From: Flavobacterium cupriresistens
GTDB taxonomy: Bacteria > Bacteroidota > Bacteroidia > Flavobacteriales > Flavobacteriaceae
Assembly (NCBI RefSeq): GCF_020911925.1
Contig: NZ_CP087134.1
Span: forward strand, 3,596,001 to 3,660,000
Reading direction: 5' to 3'
DNA: 64,000 bases
Part shown: piece by piece, positions 51,918 through 59,993 of the stretch
Layout of the letters: every line of letters begins with the position of its first letter
Position numbering within the stretch: the stretch's first letter is position 1
The notes under the pieces: model-generated
Databases searched by the model: none
The model's input: only the letters and a program-made list of their open reading frames with translations
Told to the model about the DNA's origin: nothing
Made by a program: the position numbers and the translations under genes

Positions 51918-52415
51918 CTAAACCAAAATCAACTGCATAAAAACAAGATCAAGCCAATGATCAAATTTATACCCAACTTCACGAATCGTTCCTGTTGCCA
52001 CAAAACCAAATCGCTCATGAAAAGCAATACTTCCCGCATTATCAGCATCTATAGCGCCAATCATCACGTGATAGCCTTGTTCTTTGGCTAATCGAATGAT
52101 TGCTGTTAGCAATTTAGAACCTATTCCTTTTCCAATCACAGTGTCAACAACGTAAACAGAATGTTCAACAGTATATTGGTATCCAATTTTCTCTCTAAAA
52201 GGGCCATAACTGCCAAAACCAACAACTTCGCCATCAAGATCAGCCACAACTACAGGAAGGTTTTTAGCCTGTTTGTCCTCAAACCATTTGGTTTGCACCT
52301 CCAATGTTTGAATGTCATAACTATAATTGGCAGTGGTATGCAAAATCGAATGATTTACGATGTCAAGAATTTTCTTTAAATCGTTTGTTGTAGCAGGTCT
52401 AAGTACAATGTTCAT
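51918..52415 (-). CDS. GNAT-family N-acetyltransferase
   Basis: The 165-residue protein has the GNAT fold with the acetyl-CoA loop IGKGIGSKLLTAI (motif A, R/Q-x-x-G-x-G/A related) and the N-terminal beta strand of motif C. The blocks STANYSYDIQT-like and GFVATGTIREVGYKF put it close to the phosphinothricin/methionine sulfoximine acetyltransferase group. Substrates of that group vary widely, so no specific one is assigned. It is adjacent to the thioredoxin-like gene on the same strand, 22 nt away. Confidence 0.87.
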   Translation of the reverse strand: MNIVLRPATTNDLKKILDIVNHSILHTTANYSYDIQTLEVQTKWFEDKQAKNLPVVVADLDGEVVGFGSYGPFREKIGYQYTVEHSVYVVDTVIGKGIGSKLLTAIIRLAKEQGYHVMIGAIDADNAGSIAFHERFGFVATGTIREVGYKFDHWLDLVFMQLILV

Positions 52416-52437
52416 ATTTATTTTAAGTTTTGTAGCA

Positions 52438-53613
52438 CTATTTCGTGCCTAATTCAGCCAATAAAGCATCCACATCTTTGGTGCTCCAGGTCATTTCAGT
52501 GCAGATTACCTTTGCTTTTTTTGCGTATTTCAAGGCTGCTTTTTTATCTTTTATTTTGTTGTAAAGTCGGGCCAGAAGTAAGTTTCCATCATAAGAATCA
52601 GTAAGTTCTAAGGAATGATTGACCCAAAAAATGGATTTTTTCAATGCATCAATATCCTCGATGTGTTTGAGATAGGTCTGCCCGATATCCTTCAGAAAAG
52701 AAGCATCATTCCAAACTAGCTTTTGAGTATCTTCTAAGGTTACTTTTTTATAGAACTTCCATTTTTCAGTGCGTTCAGCCAAAGTCAGATCAAATTTAAA
52801 AACCAAAGAATCGGTTTTCTGTAATCGGATAGATTTCGCAATTTCCCTTTGTTTGTAATAGTTTACCGTATCTAAATTATCCACAAGAGGACGTAATAAT
52901 TCACTAACGATACTCACCACTTTACGATCAACGCGGTTTTGCGAAGCCACAGCAGCAAATTCCTTTTGATGATTTAAAACGTACTGAAATTCTCTCGAGT
53001 TAATATCCGTGACCCCATTGGCAATCACACGCCAGTTGGTTTCACTAATCAGTTGTGCATCCGATTGGGTGTTAAGATAGGTATGAGTAACCGGCGATAA
53101 ATCGGTTCTGTCTTTACCTTTTCTTAAGGTGTTCAAATAAGCAAAGAATTTTGTTGAATTGCTTGGGTCAGCTAAGAATTCTTTCTCTAAAAAAGGCAAT
53201 TGCAGTTTTGGATTTAGAGCATTATTCGCCTCTGTCATAAATTCTGCTGTTTTCATTTCGCCTTTTAAAGTGTAAAGAAGCGTTTCATTGGCATCTAAAA
53301 ACAAAAACGTAGGCAGTGATTTGGTATTGAATTTTTTCTGAATCGTTTTCCCTTCTTCTTTTTCAATATTCAACCAAACGCACACATAGTTCTTTTTTAA
53401 AAAACCCATCACGGTCGGATCACTAAAGACCTCTTTTTTCATCAGATTGCAATGCGGACACCAATCGGCATAAAGCATTACAAAAAGAGATTTGTTTTCT
53501 TTTTTAGCAGTCTCGAGACCAGTTTTGTAAGTGGTGCCATCGGGAATAAACTGATTCTGCGAATTTATAGTTTGTAGTGTAACGAAAAGTAAAAGCAAAT
53601 AGAGATAGCGCAT
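52438..53613 (-). CDS. Secreted thioredoxin-fold protein with helical C-terminus
   Basis: The 391-residue protein has a signal peptide (MRYLYLLLLFVTLQTINSQ), a thioredoxin domain with a CPHC active site at Cys52/Cys55 (ADWCPHCNLM) and cis-Pro motif SLPTFLF, and a helical C-terminal region of about 200 residues with TPR-like repeats near its end. The protein acts in the periplasm on disulfides. The redox partner is unknown. It is the first gene of a pair with GNAT, whose start lies 22 nt downstream. Confidence 0.85.
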   Translation of the reverse strand: MRYLYLLLLFVTLQTINSQNQFIPDGTTYKTGLETAKKENKSLFVMLYADWCPHCNLMKKEVFSDPTVMGFLKKNYVCVWLNIEKEEGKTIQKKFNTKSLPTFLFLDANETLLYTLKGEMKTAEFMTEANNALNPKLQLPFLEKEFLADPSNSTKFFAYLNTLRKGKDRTDLSPVTHTYLNTQSDAQLISETNWRVIANGVTDINSREFQYVLNHQKEFAAVASQNRVDRKVVSIVSELLRPLVDNLDTVNYYKQREIAKSIRLQKTDSLVFKFDLTLAERTEKWKFYKKVTLEDTQKLVWNDASFLKDIGQTYLKHIEDIDALKKSIFWVNHSLELTDSYDGNLLLARLYNKIKDKKAALKYAKKAKVICTEMTWSTKDVDALLAELGTK

Positions 53614-53721
53614 AAGTAGTTCTGTTTTATTCGAAAAATTAGCTTTTACAAATATATTCCCTTTTTCCAGAAATTGTCTTAATATCTCGCCATTTATAAG
53701 TTAAATGAACGTCGAAGTTTG

Positions 53722-53729
53722 TAACTTTG
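53722..53729 (+). promoter_or_regulatory. -7 element upstream of menD
   Basis: TAACTTTG (TAnnTTTG) lies 48 nt before the menD start. A good -33 TTG is not evident, so this is a partial match. Confidence 0.45.
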
Positions 53730-53777
53730 TAGTATAGAAAATTGATGATTTTCTTTCAAAAATAATACGTTATACGA

Positions 53778-55439
53778 ATGATTTACCCCAAAATACCGCT
53801 TGCTCAAAGCATTATTGAGATTTGTTTGAAAAAAGGAATCACCAATATTATAATTTCTCCGGGATCCAGAAATGCTCCTTTAACAATTGGATTTGCTCAA
53901 AACCCTGATTTTACCTGTTACAGTATTGCAGATGAGCGATGTGCTGCTTTTTTTGCATTAGGAATTGCCCAGCAAACCAAACAGCCAACGGCAGTTGTTT
54001 GTACTTCAGGATCAGCATTATTAAATTATTATCCGGCTGTTGCCGAAGCTTTCTATAGTCAGATCCCCTTAATTGTAATTTCGGCTGACCGTCCTCAGAG
54101 TAAAATTGATATCGGAGACGGACAAACCATCAGACAGCAAAATGTATATGAAAATCATTCCGTTTTTAATGCCAATTTAACAGAAGATGCTTCCGTTGAA
54201 AACGATTTAAAAATCAATACTGCAATTGACACTGCCATTTCTAAAAAAGGCCCTGTACACATCAATGCGCCTTTCGAAGAACCTTTATACGAAACAGTTG
54301 AAGCACTTTCTGTAAATTCAAAAATCACAAATTCAGAACCTTTAGCAGAAACTAAAAACATAGAAAACGGAGAAGAATTTGTTTCGATTTGGAATTCAGC
54401 CAAGCGTAAATTAATTATGGTTGGCGTAAATGAAGTCAACACGATTGCAGAGGAAGTAATTGAAAGTTTAGCCAAAGACCCTTCGGTTGTGGTACTGACA
54501 GAAACAACTTCAAATCTACATCATCCGAGTTTTATTAACAGCATTGATACTTTAATTACACCCTTTGATGATATTGAATTTAAGGACTTTCATCCCGATC
54601 TTTTAGTAACTTTTGGGGGAATGATCGTTTCAAAAAGAATCAAAGGATTCTTGAGAAAATACAAACCAAAACACCATTGGCATATTGATACTTTGCGCGC
54701 GTATGACACTTTTAATGCGCTAACAAAGCATTTTGTAATGCAACCAAATGATTTTTTTAAAGACCTATTATCAAAAGCAGTAACTACAGAAAGTGATTAT
54801 TTTGATACTATAAACAATAGCTACGCATTAAGAAAAATAAGAAAAAAGGAATATTTAAATAAGATTCCGTTTTCAGATTTTAAAGTTTTTGAGAAAGTAA
54901 TAGCATCTTTGCCTAAAAACAGCCAGCTGCAGATTAGTAACAGTTCTGCCATTCGCTATGCACAATTGATAGATATTGATTCTTCGATAGAGGTTTTTTG
55001 CAATAGAGGTACGAGCGGAATCGACGGTAGTACTTCAACAGCGATTGGTGCTGCAGTAGGAAGCGGAAAACAAAACGTTTTTATAACGGGTGATATTAGC
55101 TTTTTATACGACAGTAACGCCTTGTGGAATGCTTATATTCCTAAAAATTTCAAGATTATTTTAATTAATAATGGAGGAGGAGGGATCTTCAGAATTTTAC
55201 CCGGACATGAAGAGAAACCAGTTTTTAATACGTATTTCGAAACTTCACATCACTTAACGGCGGAGCATCTGGCCAAAATGTATCAGTTGCGTTATTATGC
55301 CGCTTCGGATTTGAATTCGTTGGAAAAAAGTATAGAATTGCTTTATGCCGAGAATGATGTTCCGGTGTTGCTGGAAATTTTCACGCCGACTTCTGAAAAC
55401 GATATTATTTTAAAACAGTTTTTTAAAGAACTAATTTAA
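53778..55439 (+). CDS. menD: MenD, SEPHCHC synthase (menaquinone biosynthesis)
   Basis: The 553-residue thiamine-diphosphate enzyme joins 2-oxoglutarate and isochorismate to form 2-succinyl-5-enolpyruvyl-6-hydroxy-3-cyclohexene-1-carboxylate, the first committed menaquinone step. Motifs are IISPGSRNAPL near the N-terminus, CTSGSALLNYYPAVAEA, ISADRP, the RGTSGIDGSTSTAIGAA loop, and the ThDP metal-binding segment GDISFLYDSNALWNAYI with NNGGGGIF. The length matches the family. Other men genes are not in the window. It is transcribed away from the thioredoxin-like gene. Confidence 0.97.
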   Translation: MIYPKIPLAQSIIEICLKKGITNIIISPGSRNAPLTIGFAQNPDFTCYSIADERCAAFFALGIAQQTKQPTAVVCTSGSALLNYYPAVAEAFYSQIPLIVISADRPQSKIDIGDGQTIRQQNVYENHSVFNANLTEDASVENDLKINTAIDTAISKKGPVHINAPFEEPLYETVEALSVNSKITNSEPLAETKNIENGEEFVSIWNSAKRKLIMVGVNEVNTIAEEVIESLAKDPSVVVLTETTSNLHHPSFINSIDTLITPFDDIEFKDFHPDLLVTFGGMIVSKRIKGFLRKYKPKHHWHIDTLRAYDTFNALTKHFVMQPNDFFKDLLSKAVTTESDYFDTINNSYALRKIRKKEYLNKIPFSDFKVFEKVIASLPKNSQLQISNSSAIRYAQLIDIDSSIEVFCNRGTSGIDGSTSTAIGAAVGSGKQNVFITGDISFLYDSNALWNAYIPKNFKIILINNGGGGIFRILPGHEEKPVFNTYFETSHHLTAEHLAKMYQLRYYAASDLNSLEKSIELLYAENDVPVLLEIFTPTSENDIILKQFFKELI

Positions 55440-55548
55440 TTTATTTGTAAGCGAATAAGTGTTAAAATTAATGTATTCTTTTGATTATAAGAGATAAAGC
55501 TATAAGTTTGATGTTATTAAATAGTACCAAATCTTTATAAATTTTATT

Positions 55549-55890
55549 ATGAATACAAGAGAAGAATTAATCGCAAAGTATGCAGAAGATCTGAAAGAGA
55601 AATGTGGTATTGTTCCAAACATGGAACTATTGACAAAAGTAACAATAGGCTGTGGACCATCGATTTATAATGATGATTCCTCTACAGTTGCCGGAACACA
55701 GCGATCGGAACTGGAAACAGTACGAAATAATTTTTTAATAAAGAAGTTAGGACTGCCTGAAAATGCAGCTTTAGACGAAGGGATTCAAGCCGTTCTGGAA
55801 AAGTATGGTAATTCGAATAGGAATAAATACCGAGTTGTAGTTTATTATCTTTTGATCTTACACTTTAAAAAAGAAGATCTCTATAAATAA
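55549..55890 (+). CDS. DUF2853 family protein
   Basis: The 113-residue cytoplasmic protein starts MNTREELIAKYAEDLKEKCG and is mostly helical. The blocks TIGCGPSIYNDDSSTVAGTQ and RYRVVVYYLL-like (KYRVVVYYLLILHF) match the small DUF2853 family, which has no known role. It starts 109 nt after menD on the same strand, so co-transcription is possible but not certain. A bidirectional terminator follows. Confidence 0.87.
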   Translation: MNTREELIAKYAEDLKEKCGIVPNMELLTKVTIGCGPSIYNDDSSTVAGTQRSELETVRNNFLIKKLGLPENAALDEGIQAVLEKYGNSNRNKYRVVVYYLLILHFKKEDLYK

Positions 55891-55910
55891 AAGAAGCTTT
55901 ATTAGAAAAC

Positions 55911-55952
55911 AAAAAAGTCGCTGCCTAATAAATGTGAGGTAGCGACTTTTTT
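55911..55952. terminator. Bidirectional terminator between DUF2853 and the Bcr/CflA pump
   Basis: AAAAAAGTCGCTGCCT (55911-55926) pairs with AGGTAGCGACTTTTTT (55937-55952), with one internal mismatch, between two convergent genes. Confidence 0.88.
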
Positions 55953-55961
55953 GCTTTAAAA

Positions 55962-56001
55962 GTTGGAATTTGGAATTTAAAATTTAAAATATTGGAATTT
56001 A
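55962..56001. repeat. AATTCCAAATTCC-type repeat, copy 4
   Basis: GTTGGAATTTGGAATTTAAA and TATTGGAATTT follow the terminator directly. Compare the lon element at 2878-2959. Confidence 0.55.
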
Positions 56002-56007
56002 AACCCT

Positions 56008-57237
56008 CTAGTGCCCAATCACAAGGTCATCTTTGTCTGAAAGAGCTACTTTTTCTTTGATAAAACGTTTTCCGATATTTAGAACAATAAAGGCCGTAAT
56101 CGTTGTTGTAGTCATAATGGCTACCATTGGAGTAATCGAATCTTTCACAAAAACTCCCACTGCAAATGAAGCCAATGCGCCTAAACCAAGCTGAATAGCC
56201 CCCATTAAGGCTGAAGCACTTCCGGCATTCTTTGCAAACGGAGCCATAGTAAGTCCCGCAGTATTGGGATTTGATATTCCCAGGCAAGCCAGGTATATAA
56301 AGAGCATTCCGATTGTTTCATACAGTCCTAAAAGGTTCTTTAAAGACAAGATTAGGAATAGTATGCTTATAACTGATTGTGAAATTAAAGCCCCAAAAAT
56401 CATTTGTTCGCTTGAGAATTTCTTTAGTAAAATCGAATTTAACTGACTCGAACCAATAAAACTAAGCGACATAAAGGCGAAAATCCATCCATATGTCTTA
56501 GGATCAACATGATAAATGTCCATAAAAACGATAGGGGAGGCCGCTACGTACGAAAATAAGCCCGAAAATGCGATGGCACCCGTAAATGCATACGTATAAA
56601 ATTGAGGCTCTTTTAAAACCGACAAGAAGTTGGTGATTATAGGTTTTGGTTTTAATGAAATTGAAGTATCCGGTTTATATGAATTTGGTAAACCAACTTG
56701 AGAAGCGATTAAAATAAGAATTCCCATAAACATCAAAATAAGAAATACCATATGCCAACCATAATCCTCGGTAACGTAACCGCCGACTGTTGGTGCTAAC
56801 ATTGGCGAAAGCCCAACAACAAGCATTAACATAGAAAAAACTTTGGGAATGTCTTTTACAGGAAATAAATCTCGTACCATCGCAACTGAAGCAACTGTCG
56901 CCGCACAGCTTCCGATAGCCTGAATGAATCTCAAAAAGATAAACGAGTCAATATCGGTCACATAAACACAGCCTAAAGAAGCTAAAATATAGACCATTAA
57001 ACCAATAAATAGTGGTTTTTTTCGTCCAAAGCGATCTAATAATGGTCCATACAGCAATTGTCCGGCAGAGATTCCGACAAAATAACTGGACAAACTCATT
57101 GCAACCTGAGCTACAGAAGTATGTAAATCTTTGGCTATTTCTGAGAATCCGGGCAAGTACATGTCTATTGAAAATGGACCAAGAGCTGTCAAAGAACCTA
57201 AAATCAGGATCAGTTTTATGTATTTTTTTGTTGTCAT
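56008..57237 (-). CDS. Bcr/CflA-family multidrug efflux MFS transporter
   Basis: The 409-residue inner-membrane protein has about twelve membrane segments. The N-terminus (ALGPFSIDMYLPGFSEIAKDL) is characteristic of the Bcr/CflA branch, and LLYGPLLDRFGRKKPL carries the MFS loop motif. Family members pump out bicyclomycin, chloramphenicol and related drugs with protons. The substrate in this strain is unknown. A TACCTTTG element on the minus strand near 57270 may be its -7 box. Convergent with DUF2853. Confidence 0.88.
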   Translation of the reverse strand: MTTKKYIKLILILGSLTALGPFSIDMYLPGFSEIAKDLHTSVAQVAMSLSSYFVGISAGQLLYGPLLDRFGRKKPLFIGLMVYILASLGCVYVTDIDSFIFLRFIQAIGSCAATVASVAMVRDLFPVKDIPKVFSMLMLVVGLSPMLAPTVGGYVTEDYGWHMVFLILMFMGILILIASQVGLPNSYKPDTSISLKPKPIITNFLSVLKEPQFYTYAFTGAIAFSGLFSYVAASPIVFMDIYHVDPKTYGWIFAFMSLSFIGSSQLNSILLKKFSSEQMIFGALISQSVISILFLILSLKNLLGLYETIGMLFIYLACLGISNPNTAGLTMAPFAKNAGSASALMGAIQLGLGALASFAVGVFVKDSITPMVAIMTTTTITAFIVLNIGKRFIKEKVALSDKDDLVIGH

Positions 57238-57378
57238 TATCTTAAAAAAAGGCTTTTAATTTTTTGCAAAGGTAAAGATTTCATATCTTTCTAAGTGATT
57301 AAAGTCTTTTTTATGGAAAGACTGAATTTTTAAACCTGGTTAAGTTGCTATGTGATTACTAATCTAAAATTAAAAATT

Positions 57379-57792
57379 ATGAAAAAGTACGTTTTATTAT
57401 TATCGCTTGTATTTACATCAATTTCATTTGCTCAGACTATTAGCTCAAAAATTGAGACGACAAGCCCCGAGCAGTATGAATTTCTTAAAAAAGTCAGTGA
57501 ATATTATTCGGATATTCCACTTACAAAACAAATTACCAATTTTTATGCAGACGGCAAGATTATCGATTCTAAGCAGGAATTTGACCTGAGAGGCACACCA
57601 TTTAGTGCATATAGTTTAGGACTTGGGCCTTATAATCAAAAAGTCACGTTCAATTACACCACAAAAGCCGATGGAAAATCTCATGGTGATGTAACTCTTT
57701 TTGACGGAGATTATTATAAAACAATCTACTATGATGACAAAAAAGAGTTTGAATTGTTTGTAAACGGAAAATCAGTTTACGTTAAAAAATAA
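57379..57792 (+). CDS. Small secreted protein, paralogue of the gene at 58524
   Basis: The 137-residue product starts with a signal peptide (MKKYVLLLSLVFTSISFAQ). The mature part shares an order of motifs with the gene at 58524: EQYEFLKKVSEYYSDI, ITNFYADGK, GDVTLFDGDYYKTIYY and a final FVNGKSVYVK. No domain is recognised. The ATG at 57379 was chosen for the signal peptide. An earlier start at 57352 would add 9 residues without purpose. Strong terminator after the gene. Confidence 0.75.
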   Translation: MKKYVLLLSLVFTSISFAQTISSKIETTSPEQYEFLKKVSEYYSDIPLTKQITNFYADGKIIDSKQEFDLRGTPFSAYSLGLGPYNQKVTFNYTTKADGKSHGDVTLFDGDYYKTIYYDDKKEFELFVNGKSVYVKK

Positions 57793-57812
57793 AACAATAG
57801 AAATTGCTTTTC

Positions 57813-57848
57813 AAAAACCTCTGTAATTAGTTTACAGAGGTTTTTTTT
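57813..57848 (+). terminator. Terminator of the gene at 57379
   Basis: AAAAACCTCTGTAA (57813-57826) pairs with TTACAGAGGTTTTT (57832-57845) around TTAGT, followed by more T. Confidence 0.9.
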
Positions 57849-57889
57849 GCAGTATATTTGAAAAGTAATTTACAAAAAAACTCTTTTTT

Positions 57890-58273
57890 ATGAAGAAAAT
57901 CAGCTTACTTTTTCTATTTTTTTCTTTGGCAGGATATTCCCAAACCAATTTGTTTACCGGAACATGGAGCAACGAAAATTGCAAAGATTGCAGTAAAAAA
58001 TATATTTTGAATCTCATTCTGGCTCAATCAAATTCAAACATTTTTGGAACAGCTGAAATAATCAACAACGACGAAAAAAGGAACACCGGTATCATGGAGG
58101 TCACCGGATTTGTTTATCCTCTTGGTGAAAAAGCTATTGTAAAACTTAAAGGTAAAAATGGGATCGGCGCAAGTATTATTCTTGATGTAAGTGATAAAAA
58201 TATTCAGTTTACTAAAAGAGCCGGTTCAGACTTGATTCCGCAAGAAACGATTTTGACTAAGTTGTATGATTAA
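57890..58273 (+). CDS. Small secreted protein of unknown function
   Basis: The 127-residue product has a signal peptide (MKKISLLFLFFSLAGYSQ) and a beta-rich mature part, with a CKDC pair (ENCKDCSKKY) near its N-terminus and GTWSNENC as the first strand. The pattern resembles small lipocalin-like folds (short barrel opening with GTW), but that is only a suggestion. It sits between the two paralogous secreted genes and before an ACGCAGATTT repeat. Confidence 0.65.
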   Translation: MKKISLLFLFFSLAGYSQTNLFTGTWSNENCKDCSKKYILNLILAQSNSNIFGTAEIINNDEKRNTGIMEVTGFVYPLGEKAIVKLKGKNGIGASIILDVSDKNIQFTKRAGSDLIPQETILTKLYD

Positions 58274-58282
58274 AAAAATAGG

Positions 58283-58342
58283 CACGCAGATTTAGCGGAT
58301 TTTAGTGGAAGATCACAGAAAAAAATCTGTCAAATCTGCGTG
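58283..58342. repeat. ACGCAGATTT-type inverted repeat, copy 6
   Basis: CACGCAGATTTAGCGGATTT pairs imperfectly with AAATCTGTCAAATCTGCGTG around about 20 bp. It separates the convergent ends of the gene at 57890 and the regulator remnant. Confidence 0.7.
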
Positions 58343-58348
58343 AAAATA

Positions 58349-58531
58349 TTACTTATCTTCAATCAATTTCTCCAGTTTTGCCATCATCACTTCTTTTTCC
58401 TTTAACATACGCTCGTAAAGGATAATTTTCTCTTCATGAAGCTGAACTATTTTCTCAATTGGATTAATATAATAAGTCCCGCCTGTAGTTGTGCCTGAAT
58501 TACCGATGAACGCTTCGTTTAGGTTATTGAG
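58349..58531 (-). pseudogene. C-terminal remnant of a helix-turn-helix (XRE-type) regulator
   Basis: A clean frame of 60 codons ends in TAA at 58349 and reads LNNLNEAFIGNSGTTTGGTY, then YINPIEKIVQLHEEKIILYE, then a coiled-coil tail with LEKLIEDK. I recognise this as the tail found on flavobacterial XRE-type regulators. No start codon is near its beginning. In frame just upstream there is a TAA, and the stop of the gene at 58524 overlaps it. The DNA-binding part is missing, so it was probably lost when the secreted gene came in. Confidence 0.55.
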
Positions 58532-58961
58532 TTTTTAAAATTCCATTCACGTAGTATCGAGAAACTCGCTCATTATCTTTAACCTTAAACAAAGTTCTAA
58601 TCGCGCCACCATTAAATAAACGAACGTCACCATAAATATATGTTCCGTCTTTTAATTTATAATTATAGTATAAGGAAGTGTTTGTATTATCAGAAATTTT
58701 TACTGTATAATATTCGCAATCAGACGGCAATTCATAAATAAGCTGGGAAAACAAAATCTGCTGAACTTTCAGATTATTGGAAATATAATTAGTAACATTT
58801 CTGCTGACAAATATATCAGGATAGTACTGATTGACTTTTTTTATTAAATCATACTGATCAAAATTAACCGTCTCAGTTTTTTCAATAAAAATCTTTACGT
58901 CTGTATTCTGTGAATAAACAAAAGACGAGACCAGAAATAATAAAATTGTAATTTTTTTCAT
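58524..58961 (-). CDS. Small secreted protein, paralogue of the gene at 57379
   Basis: The 145-residue product has a signal peptide (MKKITILLFLVSSFVYSQ). Shared motifs with the gene at 57379 are DQYDLIKKVNQYYPDI, VTNYISNN, YGDVRLFNGG and YYVNGILK near the end. It is on the opposite strand to its paralogue. Its 3' end runs into the regulator remnant at 58349-58531. No function can be assigned. The sequence is AT-rich like its neighbours. Confidence 0.75.
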   Translation of the reverse strand: MKKITILLFLVSSFVYSQNTDVKIFIEKTETVNFDQYDLIKKVNQYYPDIFVSRNVTNYISNNLKVQQILFSQLIYELPSDCEYYTVKISDNTNTSLYYNYKLKDGTYIYGDVRLFNGGAIRTLFKVKDNERVSRYYVNGILKTQ

Positions 58962-59099
58962 GTGCGTTTATTTTGTGAGTTTATAATTATTAAATATTTT
59001 CAAATATAATACCATTAATTTTACCAAGCTTCGTCAATTGCTATGAAAGAATAAATAATTATATCTAAAAAAATATTACATTTCTCAAAATTAAGAATT

Positions 59100-59639
59100 A
59101 TGAAAAAAGAAGTACTTATATTATTAATATTCAGTTTTAACTGCTATTCGCAATCTGAATTAAAAAAATTAGAAAAAGGTGTTTGCAAAATTGATCATAA
59201 ATGTTACACTAAATACGAGTATGATGATTTTGAAAATGTATGGACTTATAGTGTAGGATTTTATGAAACTATGCTCGCTAAAGATGGACTAACATATGTT
59301 ATTACTAAATATAATGAAGAAAAAATAGATAAAAAATTAATAACAATGACTTTTTTTGCGAATGCAACGGGCTGTAAATCAAAAAATTCTTACGTTCATA
59401 TTCAATTTAAAAGTGGAGAAAAATTAAAAATTGGTACTTATGATTCTGGCACACAATGCAATGTGTCATATTTAACAATTAACATTACTGACTTTATGGA
59501 TATATTAGAAAAAGAACCAATAGAAAAAATAAGAATAAGTATTGACGGGAATGATGATTTTGTAGTTACAGAAAAAGGAGAAAATAAATTATTTAATAAT
59601 TTAAAATGCATTGATGCTGTAAACTTAAAAAAGACATAA
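59100..59639 (+). CDS. Secreted protein of unknown function
   Basis: The 179-residue product starts with a signal peptide (MKKEVLILLIFSFNCYSQ) and has six or so cysteines (VCKIDHKCYTKY, ATGCKSKN, TQCNVSY, LKCIDAV). I recognise no domain. The frame is very AT-rich, with a codon choice that favours AAA and ATA even more than its neighbours, which could mean a recent arrival. It is divergent from the gene at 58524. Confidence 0.65.
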   Translation: MKKEVLILLIFSFNCYSQSELKKLEKGVCKIDHKCYTKYEYDDFENVWTYSVGFYETMLAKDGLTYVITKYNEEKIDKKLITMTFFANATGCKSKNSYVHIQFKSGEKLKIGTYDSGTQCNVSYLTINITDFMDILEKEPIEKIRISIDGNDDFVVTEKGENKLFNNLKCIDAVNLKKT

Positions 59640-59993
59640 AATTTAAGGCTTTGTAAATCAATATAAAGGCTTGTCTATTACGAACTACACAAGTATGATA
59701 ATTGCTAATTAGTCATACTATAATTGAACCATAATTTATATTATGTAAAATAGACTTTTTCAGGACCCCACTGGGCTAACTTATCACAGATTTGTAATAG
59801 AAACAATATAACGATTAAGAACATCCTGATTAACATATACTTCACTATCATAGGTTTAGAATAATAAATAAGAAAAATAATGACTATTAAATCAGATATT
59901 CTGAGATTTATTTAAAATCATGAAGATGCTTTCATTGTAAGAGTTTATTTTATTATTTTTACATTCGATACTTTAAAAAAAATTATCAAATCT
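59640..59993. other. Intergenic region upstream of the CBS/nucleotidyltransferase gene
   Basis: AT-rich, no supported frame and no member of the repeat families. It should hold the promoter of the gene at 59994, but I see no convincing TAnnTTTG element. Confidence 0.4.
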
